Origin: Alphaproteobacteria bacterium
Lineage (GTDB): Bacteria > Pseudomonadota > Alphaproteobacteria > UBA9655
NCBI GenBank assembly: GCA_020049895.1
Contig: JAGVLE010000025.1
Location: forward strand, 1 to 64,000
Length of the DNA stretch: 64,000 nucleotides
Direction: 5' to 3'
Below are positions 25,650-34,406 of this stretch, one piece after another; position 1 is the first letter of the stretch; every line of letters begins with the position of its first letter. A program made the position numbers and the translations under genes. The notes under the pieces were generated by a model, which worked only from the letters and a program-made list of their open reading frames with translations, was not told where the DNA came from and did no database searches.

Positions 25650-26582
25650 ATGAAACTTATTTCTTGCAACAGTAATATTCCCCTAGCACAAGGAATCGCA
25701 GACTATCTCAATATGCCCTTAGCCAAAGCAACGATCCGACAGTTTCCAGACAACGAAGTTTTTGTTGAAATTTTGGAAACCGTACGGGGGGAAGATGTTT
25801 TTGTGATTCAATCTACAAGCAAGCCTGTAAATGACTATCTTATGGAGCTCCTTGTTACGTTGGATGCGCTTAAGAGAGGATCAGCAGGAAGAATTACGGC
25901 CTGTCTCCCTTATTTTGGATACGCACGTCAAGATCGCAAATCAGGTCCACGCACCCCCATTAGTGCCAAGCTAGTTGCTGATATTTTGACAACAGCAGGA
26001 GCAAATCGTATTATTACCTTCGATCTACATGCCCCTCAAATTCAAGGGTTTTTCAACATTCCTCTCGATAATTTGTTTGCCGTTCCTCTCTTTAAGCGAG
26101 ATATCAACGTTAACCTACCTTCCGGTAATCTTCTCGTTGTTTCTCCAGATGTTGGAGGTGTTGTCCGTGCGCGCGCTTTAGCTCAAAAATTGTCTTGTGG
26201 CCTTGCTATTATTGATAAACGTCGTGATAAGCCTGGCTCTTCATCCGTGATGCATGTGGTGGGAGAAGTGCAAGGTTACGACTGTCTCATTACTGATGAT
26301 ATTGTAGATTCCGGCGGAACTCTTTGTAATGCAGCCGAAGCGCTTTTACAAGCTGGAGCATCCTCTGTAAGAGGATATGTCACTCATGGAGTGTTGTCTT
26401 TGTCAGCGATGGAACGTTTAGAAGCCTCAAAACTTGCAGAACTCGTTATCACGGATAGCATCCTTGCAACAGCCGAGGTGAAAGCGTGTAAAAAAATCCG
26501 CCAAATTTCGTTAGCTCCCCTTTTGGGGGAAGCTATTGCTCGTATTCGGGATGCTCAGTCTGTATCTGTCCTGTTTGAGTGA
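25650..26582 (+). CDS. prs: ribose-phosphate pyrophosphokinase
   Basis: Makes PRPP from ribose 5-phosphate and ATP for nucleotide, His and Trp synthesis. Seen are the ATP loop ([11 protein letters not shown]), the flexible catalytic loop around DKRRDKPG, the PRPP-binding signature [13 protein letters not shown], and the early metal site [12 protein letters not shown]. Length 310 aa is standard. AGGAG precedes the ATG. The last 50 bases overlap the oppositely oriented mlaC gene, so both coding ends are constrained. Confidence 0.96.
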   Translation: MKLISCNSNIPLAQGIADYLNMPLAKATIRQFPDNEVFVEILETVRGEDVFVIQSTSKPVNDYLMELLVTLDALKRGSAGRITACLPYFGYARQDRKSGPRTPISAKLVADILTTAGANRIITFDLHAPQIQGFFNIPLDNLFAVPLFKRDINVNLPSGNLLVVSPDVGGVVRARALAQKLSCGLAIIDKRRDKPGSSSVMHVVGEVQGYDCLITDDIVDSGGTLCNAAEALLQAGASSVRGYVTHGVLSLSAMERLEASKLAELVITDSILATAEVKACKKIRQISLAPLLGEAIARIRDAQSVSVLFE

Positions 26583-27177
26583 GACCTTGAACTTTAGCTT
26601 TAAGGGCTTCTAAAAGACCTCTAATTTTTCCGCCAGCATTTTGAATAACAGCAGAAAACTCAGACCGTTGAGTAATTCCCATACTAATGCCTTCTAAGGC
26701 CACATCATAGATCCGCAGTTCTTTCTCTTTCTCAAAGATCTTCCAGTCAATCGTAATTTTTTGACCACTCGAACGAATAATTTGCGTTAGCACTGTAACC
26801 CCTCCGTCTTTTTCAAGGCGAGAACTAAGAACTTCAAATTTTTCTGTTGTATATTCCTGAAAGCGTGAAGCATAGTTGGCAATAGTGGTTGATTTAAAAA
26901 GTGATAAAAACAATTCCTGTTCTTCCTGAGTGGCTTCTTTCCAATGGCGGCCAAGAACAAATTTTCCAATAGCCCGGAGATTAAACTTTGTATCAAGAAT
27001 TTCTTTAAATTGAGATCTTCTTTGCTCAATGGACAAATGAGAGTTTGCCAGAATTGAAATGACCTTATCCCCAATATCTTCCATAAATAGTTCTGCTTTC
27101 TTTGGATCTAGTGCGGATGCTGTTGTTTGAAGGCAAAACAGAAGAACTGTAACGGTAAAGAAAATCTTTCTTAGCAT
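26533..27177 (-). CDS. mlaC: MlaC, periplasmic phospholipid carrier
   Basis: Shuttles phospholipids between the outer-membrane MlaA complex and the inner-membrane MlaFED complex. A signal peptide (about 1-22, ending TASA-LD) is followed by the MlaC/Ttg2D fold with [15 protein letters not shown], then [17 protein letters not shown], and a region with [18 protein letters not shown]. Length 214 aa. It is the last gene of the aroK-mlaA-mlaC unit, and its 3' end overlaps prs tail to tail. A GGAT Shine-Dalgarno site precedes the ATG. Confidence 0.92.
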   Translation of the reverse strand: MLRKIFFTVTVLLFCLQTTASALDPKKAELFMEDIGDKVISILANSHLSIEQRRSQFKEILDTKFNLRAIGKFVLGRHWKEATQEEQELFLSLFKSTTIANYASRFQEYTTEKFEVLSSRLEKDGGVTVLTQIIRSSGQKITIDWKIFEKEKELRIYDVALEGISMGITQRSEFSAVIQNAGGKIRGLLEALKAKVQGLTQTGQIQTEHPEYEQ

Positions 27178-27196
27178 AATAGTATCCTTTTGTTAT

Positions 27197-28042
27197 TTAA
27201 TCTTCATCATCAGGGTGCGGGGTTTCTGTATTATCTCCTGCAAGTTCTTTTCGAGCAAGTGCTTTTCGTCTTTCTATATACCACGCCCGAATTGTAGCAT
27301 AATAGTCAAGCGTACCTTTTTCCAGTTCTTTCATAATTTGATGACTATCTGCTTTGGCATCTATGATCTGAAGCGCAGTTCGTCCATAGCTATAGTATGC
27401 TTTATCGTCAAAGAAGGCCCACCAGTTTACTGGATCAAAGGCATAGTCTCCAATACGACCGCACGTATCCCGCAGGGTCGATGGACCTAAGATAGGCAAG
27501 ACAATATAAGGACCAGGGGAAACGCCCCAAGAAGCTAGAGTAAGGCCGAAATCTTCTCTTTTATAGGGAAGGTCGAGAGAGCTTGAGACATCGAAAATAC
27601 CTCCAATTCCTATTGTAGAATTGACAACAAGTCTTGCTAAGGTAATACGGGCATCTTCCACGTTGCCTTGAAGAAGGTTATTTACAAAAACGATAGGTTC
27701 ACTGATGTTCCGCAAAATATAGCCAACCCTAATGCGTAATTCTTCTGGAAGAATTGTCCTGTAAACAAACCCCACAGGATTAAACAGAATGAAATCAAAA
27801 AATTCATTAAATTCAAAAATCCATCTATTAACGGGTTCCATAGGGTCTAAGTCTTCTAGTGACTTAGGGGGATTGCGATCTTCCGCATACTCTTGAGGAG
27901 AGAGGGTGACTTGTTCTCCGGGATGTTCGTCTGTCGTCGTATAAGTCCAGGCATCTTCCTGGGCATAAACAGGCAAGGTTAAAAGGGCCGCAATCAAAAG
28001 AAGCTGAAAGGTCCTATTGATGACTTTTTTAATCGTAAACAT
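27197..28042 (-). CDS. mlaA: MlaA (VacJ-like) outer-membrane lipid-asymmetry protein
   Basis: Removes misplaced phospholipids from the outer leaflet. The MlaA fold is clear: DPMEPVNRWIFEFNEFFD, NLLQGNVEDA, RLVVNSTIGIGGIFDVSS and GPYIVLPILGPSTLRD. A signal peptide is present (about 1-27, ending VYA-QED), but there is no Cys at the cleavage point. So this MlaA seems not to be a lipoprotein, unlike the E. coli protein. It overlaps the end of aroK by 14 bases and is followed by mlaC 19 bases later. Confidence 0.93.
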   Translation of the reverse strand: MFTIKKVINRTFQLLLIAALLTLPVYAQEDAWTYTTTDEHPGEQVTLSPQEYAEDRNPPKSLEDLDPMEPVNRWIFEFNEFFDFILFNPVGFVYRTILPEELRIRVGYILRNISEPIVFVNNLLQGNVEDARITLARLVVNSTIGIGGIFDVSSSLDLPYKREDFGLTLASWGVSPGPYIVLPILGPSTLRDTCGRIGDYAFDPVNWWAFFDDKAYYSYGRTALQIIDAKADSHQIMKELEKGTLDYYATIRAWYIERRKALARKELAGDNTETPHPDDED

Positions 28043-28586
28043 GATCTTTAAGGACCTTAATTATTTTTTCAACAGTTGCTTCGTGAGCATCATCATTACT
28101 TTCTACAATCAAATCTGCTTTCTCATAGAGAGGATAGCGCCGCTCTATCATTTCCTCCAGAATAGCTTTTGTATCTCCCTCAAATAAGAGGGGGCGGGTG
28201 TCTCGTCTAATAACACGATCATATAAGACCGATGGATCTGCTCTTAGCCATAGAGAGAATGCATTTTTTTTTATAAACTCACTACTTTCTTTATCTATAA
28301 ATGCCCCATCTCCTGTGGAAATAATCTGTATTTCTTCGGACAACAGCCTCTTTATAACGCGACGTTCTGCATCACGAAAGGCCTTTTCACCCCATGTCTC
28401 AAAAATATCAGCAACTGAACATCCTGCCGCACGTTCAACTTCCTGATCTGTATCGTGAAAAGGTACATGCAGTTTGCGCGCAAGTCGCCATCCAATGCTA
28501 CTTTTTCCCGCTCCCATCATTCCGACAAGAACTAATGTCTTAGGCAAAACAAGCGTTGCCGAATAGCGTTTCGGTTTTTCTTTCAT
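28029..28586 (-). CDS. aroK: shikimate kinase
   Basis: Phosphorylates shikimate in aromatic amino-acid synthesis. Walker A is GMMGAGKSS, the shikimate-contact Asp stands in FHDTDQEVE, and ADIFETWGEKAFRDAE precedes the normally invariant GGG loop. That loop reads GDG here (residues 92-94 from my start; the codon is GAT), replacing a residue that contacts shikimate in known structures. The lid Arg segment RRDTRPLL is kept. Frames reach back to 28646, but I prefer ATG 28586, which leaves room for a divergent promoter with mlaE. Function as a kinase is likely; its substrate may be altered. Confidence 0.85.
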   Translation of the reverse strand: MKEKPKRYSATLVLPKTLVLVGMMGAGKSSIGWRLARKLHVPFHDTDQEVERAAGCSVADIFETWGEKAFRDAERRVIKRLLSEEIQIISTGDGAFIDKESSEFIKKNAFSLWLRADPSVLYDRVIRRDTRPLLFEGDTKAILEEMIERRYPLYEKADLIVESNDDAHEATVEKIIKVLKDHVYD

Positions 28587-28651
28587 TTTTCTGAAAATTC
28601 TTTTATTTCTGGTACCATACATTAATTGCTTAACAAGAGGAAACATTTTTC

Positions 28652-29794
28652 GTGATAAAAAGGACGAAAGAGCCGTGGTTAAGAGTTCAGGTTGAAAAAG
28701 ACCTTGCGATGCTTATTCCTGAAGGAGAGTGGACCGCAAAGAATGCCACAGATATTGAGAATACGTGTCTTAACCTTCTGAAGCAATCTTTACCTAAAAC
28801 TCTTCTTGTTGATCTATCAAAAATTAAAGAGTTTGATACAGCTGGTGTATGGTTACTCCAAAGGACTTTGGAAACCCTTAAATCTAGCGGATATAGTCCT
28901 AAGGTTGAGAACGCACCTAAGGCATTCTCAATTCTTTCTCAGTATCTTACAGTATATTCTCCTCCTTCTCAGGAAAAGAATCTTTCCTCTTCTGGTTTTT
29001 TAAGTCGATTAGAGAATTTAGGAAAAATAACGATTGATATCTTAACATCAGCGCGCGACCTTCTCATTTTTTTAGGGCAGATAGCTGTTGGTCTTTTTCT
29101 TGTGGTCCTCCACCCTCGGCGTCTACGATTAACTGCCCTTATCGCTCAAATAGAAAAAGCTGGGGTTAATGCAATTCCCATTGTTACCGTGATGGCAACG
29201 GCTTTGGGGCTTGTACTTGCTTATCAAGGAGAAGAGCAGCTTCGTCGATTTGGAGCGGAGATTTATACCATTAATCTTGTGAGTATCTCGGTTGTTAGAG
29301 AAGTTGGCATTCTTATCACAGCAATTTTGGTTGCTGGGCGCACTGGAAGTGCCATGACCGCTGAGATTGGAATTATGAAAATGAACCAAGAAATAGATGC
29401 GCTTAATACCATTGGGCTCAATCCTATGTATATTTTAATCATTCCTCGCGTTTTAGCGCTTATTCTTATTATGCCTTGTCTTGCTTTTATTTCTGATCTT
29501 GGAGGTCTTTTGGGAGGAGGCATCATGGTTGTCGAATCTCTTAATGTTTCTCCTCAACTCTATATCTATCGAATTGCCGAAGCTGTTACGGTGGGAGGGT
29601 TCTGGATTGGAATTATAAAGGCCCCCTTTTTCGGTGCTATCATTGGGGTTGTTAGCTGTTTTGAGGGAATGCGTGTGAAAAATACGGCAGAAAGTATTGG
29701 TCGGTGTACAACCCGCTCTGTTGTAGAGGGAATATTTCTGGTTACATTGGCAGATGCGCTTTTATCAGTTTTCTTTTCTAAGATAGGAATGTAA
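28652..29794 (+). CDS. mlaE: MlaE permease with N-terminal STAS (MlaB-like) domain
   Basis: Inner-membrane permease of the Mla lipid importer. Residues about 8-100 form a STAS domain (LLVDLSKIKEFDTAGVWLL), doing the job that the separate MlaB does in E. coli. Residues about 120-380 are the MlaE domain with about five helices, including RRFGAEIYTINLVSISVVRE and GRTGSAMTAEIG. The start is GTG at 28652 with AGAGG about a dozen bases upstream; the next Met is 19 codons in. This fusion is the normal alphaproteobacterial form. It is divergent from aroK-mlaA-mlaC and starts the mlaE-mlaF-mlaD arm. Confidence 0.93.
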   Translation: MIKRTKEPWLRVQVEKDLAMLIPEGEWTAKNATDIENTCLNLLKQSLPKTLLVDLSKIKEFDTAGVWLLQRTLETLKSSGYSPKVENAPKAFSILSQYLTVYSPPSQEKNLSSSGFLSRLENLGKITIDILTSARDLLIFLGQIAVGLFLVVLHPRRLRLTALIAQIEKAGVNAIPIVTVMATALGLVLAYQGEEQLRRFGAEIYTINLVSISVVREVGILITAILVAGRTGSAMTAEIGIMKMNQEIDALNTIGLNPMYILIIPRVLALILIMPCLAFISDLGGLLGGGIMVVESLNVSPQLYIYRIAEAVTVGGFWIGIIKAPFFGAIIGVVSCFEGMRVKNTAESIGRCTTRSVVEGIFLVTLADALLSVFFSKIGM

Positions 29795-30568
29795 ATGTCC
29801 TCAAAAACTCCCATCATCTCTGTCAGAAATTTGGTTACAAAGTTCGGTTCTCAGGTGGTCCACGACAATTTAAATATGGATGTTTTCCAAGGCGAGATTT
29901 TTGGCATTGTTGGGGGGTCTGGATCAGGAAAATCTGTTCTTTTAAATACAATCCTTGGTCTTCGGCAACCAAACAAAGGATCCATTAGCATTTTAGGTCA
30001 TCCTATTACGTCTCTCGAGCAAGTGACTGCACTTCACCTGCAGTCCCGCTGGGGGGTCCTTTTCCAAGGAGGGGCGCTTTTTAGTTCTTTAACTGTTGGG
30101 GAAAACATCCAAGTTCCTATGAAAGAGATGGAGCATATCCCCCCAGATCTTTGTTATGAATTAGCTTTGATTAAATTAAAAATGGTTAATCTTAAAGAAA
30201 GCGACTTTTTTAAATACCCCTCTGAGCTTTCAGGCGGAATGATTAAAAGAGCTGCACTTGCCCGCGCTTTAGCTGTAGATCCGCAAATCCTTTTTCTTGA
30301 TGAGCCGACTTCGGGTCTTGATCCCATTGCCGCAGAAGCGTTTGATAATCTTATTTTAACCCTTCGTGAAACCCTTAATTTAACTGTCGTTATGATTACT
30401 CATGATTTGGATAGCATTCGACGACTTTGCGATCGTATTGCTGTCTTAGTTGACAAACATGCTGTTCTTGGGACATTAAAGACGTTACTACACAATAAAC
30501 ATCCTTGGATCCATGATTACTTTCATGGTATTCGCGGCCAGCTCGCACTTGCGGGGACTCAGGAGTAA
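29795..30568 (+). CDS. mlaF: MlaF, ATPase of the phospholipid transporter
   Basis: ABC ATPase that drives MlaE. Walker A GGSGSGKSV, Q-loop LFQGGALFSSLTV, signature LSGGMIKRAALARAL, Walker B ILFLDEPTSGLDP and the switch His in MITHDLDS are all present. Length 257 aa. It starts directly after the mlaE stop, so translation is coupled. Confidence 0.95.
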   Translation: MSSKTPIISVRNLVTKFGSQVVHDNLNMDVFQGEIFGIVGGSGSGKSVLLNTILGLRQPNKGSISILGHPITSLEQVTALHLQSRWGVLFQGGALFSSLTVGENIQVPMKEMEHIPPDLCYELALIKLKMVNLKESDFFKYPSELSGGMIKRAALARALAVDPQILFLDEPTSGLDPIAAEAFDNLILTLRETLNLTVVMITHDLDSIRRLCDRIAVLVDKHAVLGTLKTLLHNKHPWIHDYFHGIRGQLALAGTQE

Positions 30569-30570
30569 TT

Positions 30571-31443
30571 ATGGAAACACGCGCTGGATATTTGCTTGTT
30601 GGTACTTTTGTTCTTGCCTCTATAATAGGGACTCTTTCTTTTTTTCTGTGGCTTGCAAAAAAAGATGTTGATTACAATGTAAATTACTACACGACGTATT
30701 TCTCTGGTTCTGTCACAGGACTTTCTCTCGGAGGAGCGGTTAGTTTTCTTGGAGTTCCCGTAGGAACGGTGAAAAAAATCAAACTTCACCCTGAAAATCT
30801 CAATGTGGTTGATGTTACTCTTTCCATTAGCAAAAATATTCCCATAAAAGAAGATGCTTACGCCTCATTAGAACTCCAAGGACTTACAGGATATAAATTC
30901 GTTCAAATTTATGGAGGAAGTCCAAATAGTCCTCTTTTGAAAGCAAACGCTGGACAAGAGTACCCTGTGATTCCCTCTCGTTACTCTGGCGTAGACGAAA
31001 TTATGACTCTTTTACCACGTATGATGTCAAAGTTAACGAACTTGGTGGATAGAATAAATATCACTTTCGATGAAAAAAATAGGGCTCGCTTTACAGACAC
31101 TCTTAAAAACATTGATATTCTTTCTCAACGGTTAGCAGAAAGCTCAAGGCCCCTTGAAACGCTTATTCATAATACTAACGATACAGTCAAAACCCTTGGG
31201 ATTGAGTCTCAAAAAACCTTGAGAAGAATGGATCGTATGGCAGATGACATTTCTTCTTATTTTTCAAGAAATAAAATAGCGCTTGATACCTTGACTCAGA
31301 GTGGCTCTTATGAGTTGCTTCAAACCTTAGGCAGTATGCAAGAGATGTCGAAAAAAGCGACTCATCTTTTAAAGAAGCTTGATGCGACTCCACAAGCTCT
31401 GTTATTTGAGACAACACGTCAGGGAATTCATATTCCTGAATAA
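30571..31443 (+). CDS. mlaD: MlaD, membrane-anchored MCE-domain lipid-binding protein
   Basis: Single N-terminal transmembrane helix (about 7-27) followed by an MCE domain (about 38-118: YFSGSVTGLSLGGAVSFLGV and LELQGLTGYKFVQI) that forms the hexameric lipid channel on MlaE. The C-terminal half (about 150-290) is a long helical extension, longer than in E. coli MlaD but usual in alphaproteobacteria. Two bases separate it from mlaF. Confidence 0.93.
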   Translation: METRAGYLLVGTFVLASIIGTLSFFLWLAKKDVDYNVNYYTTYFSGSVTGLSLGGAVSFLGVPVGTVKKIKLHPENLNVVDVTLSISKNIPIKEDAYASLELQGLTGYKFVQIYGGSPNSPLLKANAGQEYPVIPSRYSGVDEIMTLLPRMMSKLTNLVDRINITFDEKNRARFTDTLKNIDILSQRLAESSRPLETLIHNTNDTVKTLGIESQKTLRRMDRMADDISSYFSRNKIALDTLTQSGSYELLQTLGSMQEMSKKATHLLKKLDATPQALLFETTRQGIHIPE

Positions 31444-31464
31444 AAAAGAAAGAAAAAACAAACA

Positions 31465-32079
31465 ATGCGTTATGCTTTAGGATTTTTAGTAGGATTTTAT
31501 TTTTCCGCAGCGCTTGCGTCTCAGGCGATTCCCCCAAGCCCTCAATCAGAGCCGTCGTGGTGGGAAAAAGGATGGGCGGTAACGGTGTATAGCGGCCCGC
31601 TTACTTCTCAGACAACAAGTCAAATTGTTTACAATCCTGACTTTGAAGGATCTGCCATTATTGCAGAAACTGTTTCTAAGGAACTGGTCTGGTTTTTTGA
31701 AGAGAGGCTTGATTTTGAGCTAGAAACTCAACTTGTCGAGCATTTTAATGGGCAAACTCATCTAGAAATTAACCCGTTTGTTCTTATCGCAAGATGGAAA
31801 AGTTTTCCGTGGAATCATGTCATACGCACGACAATGGCTATTGGAGATGGGCTAAGTATAGCCACTCAAGTGCCTAAGTATGAAGAGAGCCGGAGAGGCA
31901 TTGAGGACACGTCTCAAGTTCTTAACTATGTAATGGCTGAGGTTACTTTGTCTCTCCCCTCCGAGCCACAATGGGCTCTTGTAGGTCGTTACCACCATAG
32001 ATCGGGAGCGTTCGGTCTATTTAATGGTGTGCATGATGCCTCTACGGCTTTTTGTGCAGGTCTTAAGTACTGGTTTTAG
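31465..32079 (+). CDS. outer-membrane barrel protein, PagL-like (lipid A deacylase-like)
   Basis: A 204-aa protein with a signal peptide (about 1-19, ending ALA-SQ) and alternating strands ending in an aromatic residue (GLKYWF), as in small beta-barrels. Near the end stands YHHRSGAFG with an H-x-S pair, followed by N-G-V-x-D. That resembles the catalytic His-Ser and following acidic residue of PagL, which removes the 3-O acyl chain of lipid A. The position right behind mlaEFD supports an outer-membrane lipid role. A plain structural barrel without enzyme activity is possible. Its last 17 bases overlap nusB. Confidence 0.5.
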   Translation: MRYALGFLVGFYFSAALASQAIPPSPQSEPSWWEKGWAVTVYSGPLTSQTTSQIVYNPDFEGSAIIAETVSKELVWFFEERLDFELETQLVEHFNGQTHLEINPFVLIARWKSFPWNHVIRTTMAIGDGLSIATQVPKYEESRRGIEDTSQVLNYVMAEVTLSLPSEPQWALVGRYHHRSGAFGLFNGVHDASTAFCAGLKYWF

Positions 32080-32515
32080 GTCTTATTTTTTGAGAAATGG
32101 TATTGAGCACCCCATTAACAAAAGCGACTTCCGTATCATCAAAAAATGATTTCGTCAGATTAAGATACTCGTTAATGATGACAGCTGTGGGTGTTTTTGT
32201 TTCTGTAATCTCGTAAAGAGCTGCACGTAAAATAGCGCGACTTACTGATTCAAGACGATTTAATTCCCATCCTTCTTTTAAAGCCCCAGCAATAAGCTCA
32301 TCACTTTTAACATGATCTCTCCAAGCCCCTTCGACAAGTTTGCAAAAGAAGGAGGTATTAATCTGTTTCTTTCTCTGCTTTAAGCGATGTTCAAGAAATT
32401 CCAGAACGACTGCAGACGCTGACGCTTCTGTTTGCTCAATCTGAAAAAGGGCTTGTACAGCCGAAAGCCGTGCAAAGGTTCGGCTTTTAAAGGAGTGGTT
32501 AAGTTTATCAGTCAT
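32063..32515 (-). CDS. nusB: transcription antitermination factor NusB
   Basis: Binds boxA RNA with S10 during rRNA antitermination. An all-helical 150-aa protein with the family segments ARLSAVQALFQIEQT, LIAGALKEGWELNRLESVSRAILRAAL and TPTAVIINEYLNLTKSFF (quoted in pieces of one alignment). The end DTEVAFVNGVLNTI is typical. It is transcribed alone; the usual ribH partner is not adjacent. Confidence 0.94.
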   Translation of the reverse strand: MTDKLNHSFKSRTFARLSAVQALFQIEQTEASASAVVLEFLEHRLKQRKKQINTSFFCKLVEGAWRDHVKSDELIAGALKEGWELNRLESVSRAILRAALYEITETKTPTAVIINEYLNLTKSFFDDTEVAFVNGVLNTISQKIRPKTST

Positions 32516-32637
32516 GCCAAGAGGGAGTTATCAGGAAATAAAACTTAACTGTCAATGATTTTCGTTCATTTTTAAGTTGCCAAAAAGATAAAAAAATAGT
32601 TACTAAACTTATCAAAAGGCTCTTAGTGAGTTTATTA

Positions 32638-32728
32638 GGAGGGGTGGCCGAGCGGTCGAAGGCGCACGATTGGAAATCGTGTATACGGCAAAACCGTATC
32701 GAGGGTTCGAATCCCTCTCCCTCCGCCA
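32638..32728 (+). tRNA. tRNA-Ser (GGA)
   Basis: Acceptor GGAGGGG/TCCCTCC (last pair G-T), discriminator G, encoded CCA. The anticodon stem CACGA/TCGTG encloses TTGGAAA, anticodon GGA. A long variable arm (TATACGG/CCGTAT) marks a class II serine tRNA. Total 91 bases. Confidence 0.95.
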
Positions 32729-32862
32729 GTCTGTGAAGAGTCACAGCTAAAGAATTCGTAATAAAATTTTAACAACTTCGTTGGGCAAACAGATTGGCTT
32801 TTCTACCTATCTTTGCCATACTCCTCCCGATAACCTGATTTCTTAAAGGCAGATATTATTTT

Positions 32863-33900
32863 ATGACGGATGCTCGTTTTTTTAAAAAGAAGGGTCCCTT
32901 TACCTTAGCAGAGCTCGCCGATATTGGGCAGTGTATAGAAATCAGAGGAAATCCCTTGATCTCTATTGAGGACATTGCTTCTCTAGAAAGTGCTGAATCT
33001 ACGGAACTCTCTTTATTTTCACATCCAAGATACTCTGCGACATTGGGGACAACTAAAGCTGCTGCTTGCATTATTTCACCGGAACTTAAAGAAAAAGCCC
33101 CGACTCACTTGCCTTTGCTTATGACAAAATATCCTTCGCGATCCTACGCGTTAATTGCAAATGCTTTTTATCCCCCAGAGGCTCCTGTTGATGATATTGC
33201 GCCTACAGCTATTATCCATCCTACTGCAAAGCTTGGCAAAGGGGTATCTGTTGGGCCTTATACAGTTATTAAGGAAAATGTTGAGATAGGGGATTATGTC
33301 CACATAGAAGCGTTTGTTACCATAGACAAAGGTGTTGTTATTGGAGAGTCTTGCATTATTGAAACTCACGTATCCCTTTCTTACGCTTTACTGGGAAAGC
33401 ATGTCCATATTAAGCCTGGGGCTCGCATCGGTCAAAATGGTTTTGGCTTTTTTATGGATGAGGGAGATATGGGAGGACATGTTCCTGTTCCTCAATTAGG
33501 ACGTGTGATTGTTCATGATCATGTTGAAATTGGGGCAAATACAACGGTTGATAGAGGTGCTGCCTCTGATACAGTTATTGGAGAGGGAACCAGAATTGAC
33601 AATTTAGTCCAAATTGCTCATAATGTACACCTTGGAAAAGGGTGTGTTATAGTGGCTCAGGTTGGCATTTCCGGTAGTACCAAATTTGGAGATTATGTAG
33701 CTGCGGGAGGCCAGGCTGGCTTTGCGGGGCATCTGAAAATTGGTAATTATGCACGTATTGCCGCTCAAAGTGGGATTATGAGAAATGTAGACCCTGGAGA
33801 AATTTTATGTGGGAGTCCAGCCATGCAAATAAAAACATACTATCGGCAAGTCGCAGTTTTAAAAAAATTAGAAGAAACCCATCGAAAAAAGAGAAATTAA
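32863..33900 (+). CDS. lpxD: UDP-3-O-acylglucosamine N-acyltransferase
   Basis: Third acylation step of lipid A synthesis. The N-terminal uridine-binding domain (about 1-100) is followed by the left-handed helix of hexapeptide repeats (IHPTAKLGKGVSVGPYTVI and on, about 110-310), with the catalytic His in LVQIAHNVHLG and the substrate loop GQNGFGF. A C-terminal helix closes the 345-aa protein. It opens the lpxD-fabZ-lpxA-lpxI-lpxB operon. The bamA/ompH genes that often precede lpxD are not here; a tRNA gene is. Confidence 0.96.
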   Translation: MTDARFFKKKGPFTLAELADIGQCIEIRGNPLISIEDIASLESAESTELSLFSHPRYSATLGTTKAAACIISPELKEKAPTHLPLLMTKYPSRSYALIANAFYPPEAPVDDIAPTAIIHPTAKLGKGVSVGPYTVIKENVEIGDYVHIEAFVTIDKGVVIGESCIIETHVSLSYALLGKHVHIKPGARIGQNGFGFFMDEGDMGGHVPVPQLGRVIVHDHVEIGANTTVDRGAASDTVIGEGTRIDNLVQIAHNVHLGKGCVIVAQVGISGSTKFGDYVAAGGQAGFAGHLKIGNYARIAAQSGIMRNVDPGEILCGSPAMQIKTYYRQVAVLKKLEETHRKKRN

Positions 33901-33909
33901 GGTAGTAAA

Positions 33910-34392
33910 ATGTCTCTTATAGAAAACCAGTTTGCATCTATGAATAAAGAAAAAACATTAACATTAACACTTGACCAAATTACACGCTTAATTCCGCATC
34001 GCTCGCCGATGCTGATGGTAGAGCGTTTAATTGAGGTTGTCCCAGGCGAAAGTGCTATTGGAGTGAAGACAGTTTCTTTGAATGATTGGTATTTTCAAGG
34101 ACATTTTCCAAAAAAAGCGGTTATGCCTGGCGTTATGATTATTGAGGCGCTAGCTCAAACAGCGGCAGCCCTTGCTATGCATACTCTTGATTTATATGAT
34201 CAAGAAAAATTGGTTTATTTTATGGGGATCGACGAAGCACGTTTTCGTAAAATGGTGAGCCCAGGAGACACTCTTCATCTTGAGGTTAAGAAAACCCATA
34301 AGCGCGGTCCAGTTTGGCGATTCAAAGGAATTGCGAGAGTTAACGGAGAGGTCGTCGCTGAAGCTGTAAAAACAGCGATGATTTCAGATTAG
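33910..34392 (+). CDS. fabZ: 3-hydroxyacyl-ACP dehydratase FabZ
   Basis: Dehydrates 3-hydroxyacyl-ACP in fatty-acid elongation and competes with LpxA/LpxD for substrate. Hot-dog fold with LIPHRSPMLMVERL, the catalytic His in FQGHFPKKAVMPGV and the Glu in MIIEALAQTAA. Length 160 aa with a short N-terminal extension. It lies 9 bases after lpxD and 14 before lpxA. Confidence 0.96.
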   Translation: MSLIENQFASMNKEKTLTLTLDQITRLIPHRSPMLMVERLIEVVPGESAIGVKTVSLNDWYFQGHFPKKAVMPGVMIIEALAQTAAALAMHTLDLYDQEKLVYFMGIDEARFRKMVSPGDTLHLEVKKTHKRGPVWRFKGIARVNGEVVAEAVKTAMISD

Positions 34393-34406
34393 TAGGTGTA
34401 ATTAAC

